A stretch of 64,000 bases of DNA from Pseudomonas nicosulfuronedens (GTDB lineage Bacteria; Pseudomonadota; Gammaproteobacteria; Pseudomonadales; Pseudomonadaceae), in contig NZ_SWDV01000001.1 in the NCBI RefSeq assembly GCF_005877905.1, forward strand, positions 186,001-250,000, given 5' to 3'. Shown here piece by piece: positions 8,733-16,411 of the stretch. The translations under genes were made by a program, and so were the position numbers. The notes under the pieces are model-generated. The model worked only from the letters and a program-made list of their open reading frames with translations, ran no database searches and was not told the DNA's origin. The first letter of the stretch is position 1. Each line of letters opens with the position of its first letter.

Positions 8733-8942
8733 CGCAACTTTCCATTCGCTAGTGCGTTCGAAAACCCTCCCTCGTTCAACGCCAGTATCGGCCGAAAAAT
8801 AATATCGGCGACTGCGGAACTTGTTTACGGATCGGCTCTCTTACGGGGGGCATTGCAACAACTCCGTCACAACTGAAGTCACTGCAACCTGTAACTAACT
8901 CACCCACACTAACAAGTGCCAGCACTACGCCATAGCTTCCCG

Positions 8943-9013
8943 CCGATTAATTTAAATCAATAGACAAAAAGTTCCGTCAAAAACAGCATTTGATATCTAT
9001 TGATTTAATCGGA
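8943..9013. repeat. AT-rich inverted repeat upstream of fliM
   Basis: Left arm 8943-8961 (CCGATTAAtttaATCAATAG-like, with a 4-5 nt insertion) and right arm 8998-9013 (CTATTGATTTAATCGG) are inverted copies. They lie in an unusually AT-rich stretch that must contain the fliM operon promoter. It may be an operator, a cruciform or a remnant of an insertion. It covers a possible TTG start at 8990 and therefore argues that fliM starts downstream. Confidence 0.6.
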
Positions 9014-9123
9014 CGACCTCAGATCGCTATCATTGCGCCACGTCAGCAGCCTGTGACGCAGCAGTCATGGGCTTCCTGGCAGACAGAGCATGCCGCGAGC
9101 AACGATCAGCCGATTCCGGCGGT

Positions 9124-10024
9124 CATGACACCTCCCGTGTCCTTGGGCAGATGGCAGATCGAACCTGGAAGTACGACGCTGAGCATGACTGGTAAATCAA
9201 AAGTCCACCATGGCGTGCCCGCCGACAGTCTGATTCGACTGAAACCACAGAAACTCGGCCGGCATTATCACAAGATCCCGCAGTACATCAAAGAGATCTC
9301 CGGCAAATACCCGAGGATCATCAGCGACTATTTCCTGCGGCATTATCGAATCAATCTGGAACTGGATAACCTGACGATTCACGAGGAACTTCCTCGTGAT
9401 CTGGAATGTTTATTCGATTCCCCCCTGGCCAAGTTCGGTTTCGCCATGGACCGTGCCCTGCTCACCGAAGTCATCGAGTGCTATTACGGCGGCACCGTGG
9501 TCGCCCATCGCGACACGCCGCCGATCAGCAGCTCCGAGCAGCGCATGCTCGACCGCCTCGGCCTGGACGTGGTGGACCTGTTCGGCCGCGCCCTGCTGAT
9601 GGGCGAATCGGTCGGCCGCCTGCAGCAGATCGACCCCACTTATGAAGAAGTGCAGTGGGAGTACGTCGCCGAATTCAGTTACGTCAGCCACCTGACCGGC
9701 GAGCGCTCGTCGCTCTACCTCTACCTGGACAACCCGCTGGCGGACGAACTGACCCGCCGCCTCGCCGGCCCGCCGCCACCGCGCCTCACCGGCAACCCGG
9801 TGGAGCACATCAAGCACCTGCCCCTGCGCCTGGACTGCGTGATCGCTGCGGCCAGGATGCCGCTCTCGCAAGTGCTCGGGCTCGAGCCAGGCGATGTGCT
9901 GACGATCCGCCCGCTGGAGCGCGTCGAAGTGCGGGTCAACCAGCAGAAGCTGTTCCGCGGCGCCATCTTCGAAGACGACGGCACCCTCTTCCTCTCCTCC
10001 CTGGAAAGCGTGAAAAACCCATGA
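9124..10024 (+). CDS. fliM: Flagellar motor switch protein FliM, lateral-type (start uncertain)
   Basis: FliM is the middle ring protein of the motor switch and begins the divergent fliMNPQR-flhBA operon. The C-terminal SpoA domain is clear (LPLRLDCVIAAARMPLSQVL to FLSSLESV), preceded by a CheC-like middle domain (FGFAMDRALLTEVIECYYGG). The frame is open back to a TTG at 8990 (344 residues), with ATGs at 9124 (300 residues) and 9186 (279 residues). None has a strong ribosome binding site; 9124 is used here. No N-terminal CheY-binding peptide of the LSQxEIDALL type is seen from any start. The first 400 bases are less GC-rich than the rest. The stop overlaps the fliN start. Confidence 0.85.
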
Positions 10025-10392
10025 CCGGTTCTCTCTCCGACTCCGAGTTCGAGTCGCTGATCAACGACGGCGACCTGGGCCTCACCCAGGACGTCACCGA
10101 CATCCCCGCCGAGCCTGCACGCGCGCAGCTGCCGCAGCAGGACCTGAGCTTCTTCGGCAAGATCCCGGTAAACGTCACCCTGGAAGTCGCCTCGGTGGAG
10201 ATCTCCCTGAAGGAGCTGATGGACGTGGACGCCAACAGCGTGATCATCCTCGACAAGCTTGCCGGCGAGCCGCTGGACGTGAAGGTCAACGGCGCGCTGT
10301 TCGCCAAGGCCGAGGTGGTCGTGATGAACGGCAACTACGGCCTGCGCGTGCTCGAACTGTGCGGCGCCAGCCTCGACGCCCTGACTGCCTGA
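10021..10392 (+). CDS. fliN: Flagellar motor switch protein FliN, lateral-type
   Basis: This 123-residue protein forms the bottom of the C-ring and docks the export apparatus. A short acidic N-terminal region (SDSEFESLINDGDLG) precedes the SpoA domain (IPVNVTLEVASVEISLKELM to NGNYGLRVLEL), which is the hallmark of FliN. The start overlaps the fliM stop by four bases (ATGA), and its own stop overlaps the first base of fliP. Length is normal for FliN proteins with a short N-terminus. Confidence 0.93.
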   Translation: MTGSLSDSEFESLINDGDLGLTQDVTDIPAEPARAQLPQQDLSFFGKIPVNVTLEVASVEISLKELMDVDANSVIILDKLAGEPLDVKVNGALFAKAEVVVMNGNYGLRVLELCGASLDALTA

Positions 10393-11162
10393 TGATGTTG
10401 CGCCGCTCCCTGACCGGCAGATCGCTGGCCGCGCTTGGCCTGCTCATCGCCGCACTCTGCCCACTCTTCGCTCAGGCGGCCAGCGGCGAGGTCACGCTGT
10501 TCAACCTGCACGACACGGCGGACGGCCAGGCCTTCAGCGTCAAGTTGCAGATTCTCATCGTCATGACCCTGCTGGGCTTCCTCCCGGCGATGCTCATGCT
10601 GATGACCTGCTTCACCCGCTTCGTCATCGTGCTGGCGATCCTGCGCCAGGCCATCGGCCTGCAGCAGAGCCCGCCGAACAACGTGCTGGTGGGCATCGCG
10701 CTGATCATGACGCTGATGGTGATGCGCCCGGTCTGGCAGGACATCTACAGCAACGCCTACCAGCCCTTCGAGGCCGACCAGATCAGCCTGGAAGACGGCC
10801 TGGGGCACGCCAAGCAGACCCTGAGCCGCTTCATGCTGGCGCAGACCAACCGCACCTCGCTGGAGACCATGGTTTCCCTGGCCGGCGAAACCGTGCCGGA
10901 GAAACTGGAAGACCTGGACTTCTCCCTGCTGCTGCCGTCGTTCGTGCTCAGCGAGCTGAAGACGGCGTTCCAGCTGGGCTTCATGATCTTCATCCCGTTC
11001 CTGGTGATCGACCTGGTGGTGGCCAGCGTGCTGATGGCGATGGGCATGATGATGCTCTCGCCAATGATGATCTCGCTGCCGTTCAAGCTGATGATCTTCG
11101 TGCTGGTGGACGGCTGGGCCCTGATGATGGGCACGCTGACCAGCAGTGTGCAGCCGTTCTAG
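10392..11162 (+). CDS. fliP: Flagellar export gate protein FliP, lateral-type
   Basis: This 256-residue integral membrane protein is part of the FliP5-FliQ4-FliR1 export channel. It has a cleavable signal sequence (residues about 1-31, ending FAQAA), a feature of flagellar FliP, and four hydrophobic segments. Family signatures include LLGFLPAMLMLMTCFTRF and LGFMIFIPFLVIDLVVASVL; the C-terminus is KLMIFVLVDGWALMMGTL. The start is the first of two adjacent ATGs, overlapping the fliN stop. Confidence 0.94.
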   Translation: MMLRRSLTGRSLAALGLLIAALCPLFAQAASGEVTLFNLHDTADGQAFSVKLQILIVMTLLGFLPAMLMLMTCFTRFVIVLAILRQAIGLQQSPPNNVLVGIALIMTLMVMRPVWQDIYSNAYQPFEADQISLEDGLGHAKQTLSRFMLAQTNRTSLETMVSLAGETVPEKLEDLDFSLLLPSFVLSELKTAFQLGFMIFIPFLVIDLVVASVLMAMGMMMLSPMMISLPFKLMIFVLVDGWALMMGTLTSSVQPF

Positions 11163-11184
11163 CGGCCCTGACGGAAACCACGCC

Positions 11185-11457
11185 ATGCTCACTCCGGAAA
11201 GCGCCGTCGACATCGTCTCCAACGCCGTGCACATCACTGCGCTGATCGTCTGCGTGCTGATCGTGCCAAGCCTGATCGGCGGCCTGCTGGTGAGCATTTT
11301 CCAGGCGGCTACGCAGATCAACGAGCAAATGCTCAGCTTCCTGCCGCGCCTGCTGATCACCCTGGGGATGCTGGTGTTCGCCGGCCACTGGATCCTGCGC
11401 ACGCTGTCGGAGCTGTTCATCCAGTCGTTCCACCAGGCGGGCCGCCTGGTCGGCTGA
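11185..11457 (+). CDS. fliQ: Flagellar export gate protein FliQ, lateral-type
   Basis: This 90-residue protein has two transmembrane helices (LIVCVLIVPSLIGGLLVSI and LLITLGMLVFAGHWIL), joined by the family signature FQAATQINEQMLSFLPRL. FliQ subunits wrap the FliP-FliR channel at the centre of the MS ring. Length is exactly as expected (about 89 residues). It follows fliP after 22 bases and precedes fliR by four. Confidence 0.94.
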   Translation: MLTPESAVDIVSNAVHITALIVCVLIVPSLIGGLLVSIFQAATQINEQMLSFLPRLLITLGMLVFAGHWILRTLSELFIQSFHQAGRLVG

Positions 11458-11461
11458 TGCC

Positions 11462-12262
11462 ATGCAGCACGGCGCATCCTTCCTGCAGGCCTTCGACTAT
11501 CTGCAGACACTGCAGGCCTGGTGGTGGCCCTTCTGCCGGATCATGGCGGTGTTCGCCCTGGCGCCGATCTTCAGCCACAAGGCGATCCCCATGCGCCTGC
11601 GCATCCTCCTCGGCCTGGCGCTGACCGTCGCCCTGGGCGCCGCGCTACCGCGCCCGCCGGCCATCGATCCGCTGTCCGCACAGGGCCTGCTGGTGGCGCT
11701 GGAGCAGATCGCCTTCGGCCTGATGCTGGGGCTTTCGCTGATGCTGGTGTTCACCGTGTTCACCCTGGTGGGCGATGTGATCTCCACCCAGCTGGGCCTG
11801 AGCATGGCGGTATACAACGACCCCATGAACGGCGTGTCGTCGTCCTCGATCTTCTACCAGCTGTACTTCATCCTGCTGGTGTTCCTGTTCCTCTCCATCG
11901 ACGGCCACCTGCTGGTGGTGAGCATCCTCTACCAGAGCTTCGTCTACTGGCCGGTGGGCAGCGGGCTGCACTACCTGGGCCTGGAGTCGGTGGCCGGCAG
12001 CCTCGCCTGGGTGTTTTCCGCCGCGGTGCTGATCACCCTGCCGGTGGTGTTCTGCATGACCCTGGTGCAGTTCTGCTTCGGCCTGCTCAACCGCATCTCG
12101 CCGGCGCTCAACCTGTTCTCACTGGGGTTTCCCATGGCGATCCTGGCGGGCCTGGCGTGCATCTGGCTGACCCTGCCGGACATCCCCGAGAACTACCTGA
12201 AACTCACCCGCCAGCTGCTCGATGCCATCGGTGTGATCTTCCGCGAGGGGCGCCATGGCTGA
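11462..12262 (+). CDS. fliR: Flagellar export gate protein FliR, lateral-type
   Basis: This 266-residue polytopic protein has about six membrane segments and is the single-copy subunit closing the FliPQR channel. Recognisable family stretches are FCRIMAVFALAPIFSHKAIP near the N-terminus, LMLGLSLMLVFTVFTLVGDV in the middle and PVVFCMTLVQFCFGLLNRIS near the C-terminus. The end overlaps flhB by eight bases, showing coupling. Virulence SctT proteins are the nearest relatives, but the operon is flagellar. Confidence 0.93.
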   Translation: MQHGASFLQAFDYLQTLQAWWWPFCRIMAVFALAPIFSHKAIPMRLRILLGLALTVALGAALPRPPAIDPLSAQGLLVALEQIAFGLMLGLSLMLVFTVFTLVGDVISTQLGLSMAVYNDPMNGVSSSSIFYQLYFILLVFLFLSIDGHLLVVSILYQSFVYWPVGSGLHYLGLESVAGSLAWVFSAAVLITLPVVFCMTLVQFCFGLLNRISPALNLFSLGFPMAILAGLACIWLTLPDIPENYLKLTRQLLDAIGVIFREGRHG

Positions 12263-13388
12263 ACAGCACAGCGCCCAGGAGAAAACCGAAGAAGCCTCCC
12301 AGCAGAAGCTGAAAAAGAGCCGCGAGGATGGCCAGGTCAGCCGCTCCAAGGACCTCTCCACCACCCTCTCCTTGCTGGCCACGCTGGTTGCCCTGAAGTT
12401 CTGCGTCGAGCATTTCTATGAAGGCCTGAAGCAAGGCTTCGCGCTGTCCTTCATCGACCTCAGAAATAGCGAGATCGGCCTGGACGACCTGCCGCTCGTA
12501 CTCGGCCATCACCTGGTGCTGTTCATCACCACGCTGCTGCCGCTGCTGGTCACGCCGCTGCTGGTGGTGCTGTTCTCGATGATCCCCGGTGGCTGGATCT
12601 TCTCCAGCAAGAACTTCATGCCCAGGCTGTCCAAGCTCAACCCCATCACCGGGCTGGGGCGCATCTTCTCGCTGCAGAACTGGACCGAGCTGGCCAAGTC
12701 GCTGCTGAAGATCGCCGTGCTGATCGTCGTCGCCGTCTACCAATTGCATGGCGCCCTGCCCGGCCTGCTCGCCCTGCAGCGCAGCAACGTGCACAGCGCC
12801 ATCGCCGCCGCCTTCGGCACTTTCTACGACATCACGCTTTCACTGCTGGTGGTGTTCATCCTGTTCTCGGTCATCGATATCCCGATCCAGTATTTCTTCT
12901 TCAAGAAGAAGCTGCGCATGACCAAGCAGGAGCGCAAGGAAGAACACAAGAACCAGGAAGGCCGCCCGGAAGTGAAGGCGCGCATCCGCCAGTTGCAGCG
13001 CCAGCTGGTGCACCGGCAGATCAGCAAGACGATCAAGACCGCCGACGTGGTGATAGTGAACCCGGTGCACTTCGCCGTGGCGCTGCGCTATGACCCGAAG
13101 AAGGCCCAGGCGCCCTACGTGGTCGCCAAGGGCCTGGACGAGACCGCGCTGTACATCCGCAAGATGGCCAAGGCCCACGACCTGGAAGTGCTCGAACTGC
13201 CGCCGCTGGCGCGCGCGATCTATGCCACCACCCAGGTGAACCAGCAGATCCCCGCGCAGCTGTACAAGGCCGTGGCCCACGTCCTCACCTACATCCTCCA
13301 GCTCAAGGCCTGGCGCTCCGGGCGCCGTGAACGCCCGGAGCTGATCCGAAACGTCCCCATTCCCGATGAACTGCTGAACAGAGTCTGA
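12255..13388 (+). CDS. flhB: Flagellar export switch protein FlhB, lateral-type, with NPVH cleavage site
   Basis: This 377-residue protein switches export from rod/hook to filament substrates. The N-terminal half has four transmembrane segments after a charged start (EKTEEASQQKLKKSREDGQV), and the C-terminal half is the cytoplasmic autocleaving domain. FlhB normally cleaves itself between N and P of NPTH. Here residues 269-272 read NPVH (bases 13059-13070: AAC CCG GTG CAC), so Thr is replaced by Val while N, P and H are kept. The rest of the family pattern (HFAVALRYDPKKAQAPYVVAKG) is intact. The change may slow or alter cleavage; its effect cannot be judged from sequence. Confidence 0.93.
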   Translation: MAEQHSAQEKTEEASQQKLKKSREDGQVSRSKDLSTTLSLLATLVALKFCVEHFYEGLKQGFALSFIDLRNSEIGLDDLPLVLGHHLVLFITTLLPLLVTPLLVVLFSMIPGGWIFSSKNFMPRLSKLNPITGLGRIFSLQNWTELAKSLLKIAVLIVVAVYQLHGALPGLLALQRSNVHSAIAAAFGTFYDITLSLLVVFILFSVIDIPIQYFFFKKKLRMTKQERKEEHKNQEGRPEVKARIRQLQRQLVHRQISKTIKTADVVIVNPVHFAVALRYDPKKAQAPYVVAKGLDETALYIRKMAKAHDLEVLELPPLARAIYATTQVNQQIPAQLYKAVAHVLTYILQLKAWRSGRRERPELIRNVPIPDELLNRV

Positions 13389-13390
13389 CC

Positions 13391-15487
13391 ATGCGCCTAC
13401 TGCAGTCACTATTGCCGACCTTCCAGAGCGGCCGCATCGGCATCCCGCTGATCATCCTGTCGATCCTCTCGATGATCATCCTGCCGCTGCCGCCGCTGGT
13501 GCTGGACGCCCTGTTCACCTTCAACATCGTGGTGGCGATCCTGGTGCTGCTGGTCAGCGTATCGTCGAAGAGCCCGCTGGACTTCTCGCTGCTGCCCACG
13601 GTGATCCTGGTCACCACGCTGCTGCGCCTGACCCTGAACGTCGCCTCCACCCGCGTGGTGCTGCTCGACGGCCACACCGGCACGGGCGCGGCGGGCAAGG
13701 TGATCGAAGCCTTCGGCCACGTGGTGATCGGCGGCAACTTCATCGTCGGCCTGATCGTCTTCGTGATCCTGATGATCATCAACTTCATGGTCATCACCAA
13801 GGGTGGCGAGCGCATCTCCGAGGTGACCGCGCGCTTCACCCTCGACGCCCTGCCCGGCAAGCAGATGGCCATCGACGCCGACCTCAACGCCGGCCTGATC
13901 GACCAGAACGAAGCCAAGCGCCGCCGCTCGGAAGTGGCCAAGGAAGCCGACTTCTACGGCGCGATGGATGGAGCCTCCAAATTCGTCCGGGGCGACGCCA
14001 TCGCCGGCATCCTGATCCTGCTGATCAACCTGTTCGGCGGCCTGGCCATCGGCGTGTTCGTCTACGACCTGCCGGCCGGCGCAGCCTTCCAGCGCTACGC
14101 CCTGCTGACCATCGGCGACGGCCTGGTGGCGCAGATCCCGGCGCTGCTGCTGTCCACCGCGGCAGCGATCATCGTCACGCGGGTCAACGAATCGGCGGAA
14201 ATCACCAGCCTGGTGCGCAAGCAGATGCTCGCCTCGCCGTCGCTGCTCTACACCGTCGCCGGCATACTCGTGGTGCTCGGCCTGGTACCGGGCATGCCGC
14301 ACGTGGCGTTCTTCGCCTTCGCCGCGCTGGTGGCCTTCATCGCCTGGCGCCTGGCGCTGGCCGGCCCGCCGATCGAGGCGCAGACCCTGGAGCAGACCCA
14401 GGCGCTGACGCACGCCATGGACCAGGAGCGCGCCCAGCAGCTGGGCTGGGAAGACATCCCGCTGGTGGAGCGGCTGTCGATCTCGCTGGGCTACAAGCTG
14501 GTCAGCCTGGTCAACGAAGCCAGTGGCGCGCCGCTGCCGCAACGGATTCGCGGGGTACGCCAGACGCTGTCGGAGAACCTCGGCTTCCTCCTGCCGGAAG
14601 TGCAGATCCGCGACAGCCTGCGCCTGAAGGCCTCGCAGTACGCCATCCACATCAACGGCGAGCGCATCGACGGCGCGGAAATCCACGCCGACCGGTTGAT
14701 GGCGATTCCCTCGCCGGAGCTCTACGGCGAGATCGACGGCATCCTCGGCGTCGACCCGGCGTACCGCATGCAGGTGGTGTGGATTCTCCCGGCGGACAAG
14801 TCACGTGCGCTGAACCTGGGCTACCAGGTGATCGACTGTGCCAGCGTGGTCGCCACACACCTGAACAAGGTGGTGCGCGAGCACCTGCCGGACATCTTCA
14901 AGCACGACGACGTCGAGCACCTGATGCAACGCCTGACCCTGCAGGCGCCCAAGCTGGCCGAATCGCTGAAGGCGCAACTGACCTATTCGCAGCAGCACCG
15001 GGTGTTCCGCCAGCTGCTCCAGGAAGAGGTCGCGCTGAAGGACATCGTCACCATCGCCAGCGCCCTGCTCGAAGGCAGCGAAACCACCAAGGACCCGGTA
15101 CTGCTGGCTTCCGACGTGCGCTATGCGCTGCGCCGCAGCATCGTTTCCTCGATTGCCGGCGACCGCCCGGAGCTGACCGTGTTCGTCCTGGAGAGCGCCC
15201 TGGAGAACACCCTGCTCGGCGCCCTGAGCATCGCCCAGCAGGCCGGCCCGGTGAGCCTGGACAACATCCCGGTGGAGCCGAGCCTGCTCAACCAGCTGCA
15301 GCACAGCATGCCGGTGGTGAAGGAAAAACTGCGCAAGGAAGGCCACCCGCCGATCCTCACCGTGATGCCACAGTTGCGGCCGCTGCTCGCCCGCTATGCA
15401 CGGGTGTTCAGCCCCGGGCTTCATGTGCTGTCGCAGAATGAGATTCCGGAGCGGGTGGGGGTGCAGATATTGGGGACGCTGGGGTGA
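13391..15487 (+). CDS. flhA: Flagellar export gate protein FlhA, lateral-type
   Basis: This 698-residue protein forms the nonameric gate that receives chaperone-substrate complexes. About eight membrane helices fill residues 1-330 and include the FHIPEP-family signature (ARFTLDALPGKQMAIDADLN) facing the proton channel. A large cytoplasmic domain of about 350 residues follows (VYRM-type segment DPAYRMQVVWILP; LTVFVLESALENTLLGAL). Length is typical. It is the last gene of the fliM operon, two bases after flhB; beyond it lie repeats and an opposite-strand PilZ gene. Confidence 0.95.
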   Translation: MRLLQSLLPTFQSGRIGIPLIILSILSMIILPLPPLVLDALFTFNIVVAILVLLVSVSSKSPLDFSLLPTVILVTTLLRLTLNVASTRVVLLDGHTGTGAAGKVIEAFGHVVIGGNFIVGLIVFVILMIINFMVITKGGERISEVTARFTLDALPGKQMAIDADLNAGLIDQNEAKRRRSEVAKEADFYGAMDGASKFVRGDAIAGILILLINLFGGLAIGVFVYDLPAGAAFQRYALLTIGDGLVAQIPALLLSTAAAIIVTRVNESAEITSLVRKQMLASPSLLYTVAGILVVLGLVPGMPHVAFFAFAALVAFIAWRLALAGPPIEAQTLEQTQALTHAMDQERAQQLGWEDIPLVERLSISLGYKLVSLVNEASGAPLPQRIRGVRQTLSENLGFLLPEVQIRDSLRLKASQYAIHINGERIDGAEIHADRLMAIPSPELYGEIDGILGVDPAYRMQVVWILPADKSRALNLGYQVIDCASVVATHLNKVVREHLPDIFKHDDVEHLMQRLTLQAPKLAESLKAQLTYSQQHRVFRQLLQEEVALKDIVTIASALLEGSETTKDPVLLASDVRYALRRSIVSSIAGDRPELTVFVLESALENTLLGALSIAQQAGPVSLDNIPVEPSLLNQLQHSMPVVKEKLRKEGHPPILTVMPQLRPLLARYARVFSPGLHVLSQNEIPERVGVQILGTLG

Positions 15488-15517
15488 TGTCTGTCTGAGA
15501 GTTCGGCGCGGGGCTTG

Positions 15518-15656
15518 GCACCCTCTCCCCCGCCCTCTCCCTGAAGGGAGAGGGCGCTGTTCGGCGATCCTCGGATAAATCGGTGTCAGCCGGCAAACGC
15601 AAGAGCATCAGCCCGCTCGGGACAGTCCCCTCTCCCTTCAGGGAGAGGGTTAGGGA
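15518..15656. repeat. Two CCCTCTCCC-type stem-loop repeats after flhA
   Basis: Hairpins at 15532-15555 and 15628-15649 each consist of CCCTCTCCC and GGGAGAGGG arms around a short loop, with extra copies of the arm motif between and beside them. A third copy of the family is at 26734-26779. They are a common class of Pseudomonas intergenic repeat and could terminate or protect the flagellar transcript, since no classical terminator with a U-run is seen behind flhA. Confidence 0.7.
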
Positions 15657-15686
15657 GAGGGCCAGCCCGAGCGCCGGGCTACCCCT

Positions 15687-16049
15687 TCAAGACAACCGCG
15701 CCCGCCCCAGCAGACTGCGATTGAAACTCACCGACATCGAGGTCACCAGCTCGGTGAATGCCGCGCTCGGCCGGTCCAGCTTGAAGCCCTGTTCGAAGCG
15801 CACGTTCTTCGCGTCCTTCTTCGACCACTGGCAGATTGCGGTGATGTCCACCGAGCGGGTGTGATCCTCGCGCACCGGAATCTCCAGGCGCATGTCGTAG
15901 CAGCTGCCCGGCGCCAGCGGCTCCTCGGTCACCAGACGCAGGCCACCCATCGAGACGTCCAGGACCACCCCCATGGGGTCGCCGCTCAGGCGGTTGGTCA
16001 CGTTGATCTGGCCGATGTGGCGGAAGGTCAAACGACGGTGCTTGCGCAT
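15687..16049 (-). CDS. PilZ-domain c-di-GMP-binding protein
   Basis: This 120-residue protein consists of a single PilZ domain. The two c-di-GMP-binding motifs are present: RxxxR near the N-terminus (RKHRR, residues 2-6) and the D/NxSxxG motif (DVSMGG) about 30 residues later. The ATG at 16049 follows AGAGG; longer upstream frames lack a site. It lies tail to tail with the flhA operon. Stand-alone PilZ proteins act as c-di-GMP receptors, and some brake flagellar motors. A link to this flagellar system is suggested by position only. Confidence 0.85.
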   Translation of the reverse strand: MRKHRRLTFRHIGQINVTNRLSGDPMGVVLDVSMGGLRLVTEEPLAPGSCYDMRLEIPVREDHTRSVDITAICQWSKKDAKNVRFEQGFKLDRPSAAFTELVTSMSVSFNRSLLGRARLS

Positions 16050-16411
16050 GGCGGCCTCTTGTAGGGAACGGGCTCTGGGACGGGCGCCTCGGGGAACGAA
16101 ACGCGCGCGCATCCTAGCAGCGACAGCGGCTCAAACGAACTCAAAAGCTATCAACTGGCCAGTATTTGGCGCGAAACCACCGCGCCTTCCATCGCCCGGC
16201 GCGCTGCTGCAATGACGCAGCAGGTAATCTGCCCCGATGCGCTGCGCGAATGCGCAGAGTGCTGCGATTTTGCATACACCCCTCCACGCCACCCCACGGC
16301 GTCTGGGCGTTTCCGGCTGGCATGCAACATGCTTTGCTCATCCTGCGGACCGCCTGGCGGCCGCACCGTCGTGTTGGAAATTTGCACCGGAGATCTGCCT
16401 TGGAGGGACAA
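16050..16411. other. Intergenic gap with sigma-54-like promoter
   Basis: This 362-base gap separates the PilZ gene from the PAS protein gene on the opposite strand. A -24/-12 element is at 16317-16334. No supported gene is seen: open frames starting in the gap merely extend the PAS gene or are antisense to it. Confidence 0.6.
16317..16334 (+). promoter_or_regulatory. Candidate sigma-54 promoter of the PAS/activator operon
   Basis: The sequence reads CTGGCATGCAACATGCTTTG. It has the invariant GG (16319-16320), exactly ten bases, then the invariant GC (16331-16332), with TGGCA matching the -24 consensus. It lies about 80 nt before the PAS gene start. If real, the activator encoded second in this operon could control its own synthesis. 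Confidence 0.5.

Noticed and set aside
8733-8989. A sigma-54 promoter for lafK or fliM
   Set aside because: Scanning both strands for GG-N10-GC gave only one weak minus-strand match (8754-8767) with a poor -24 element, so it is not listed as a feature although a LafK-type system would predict one.
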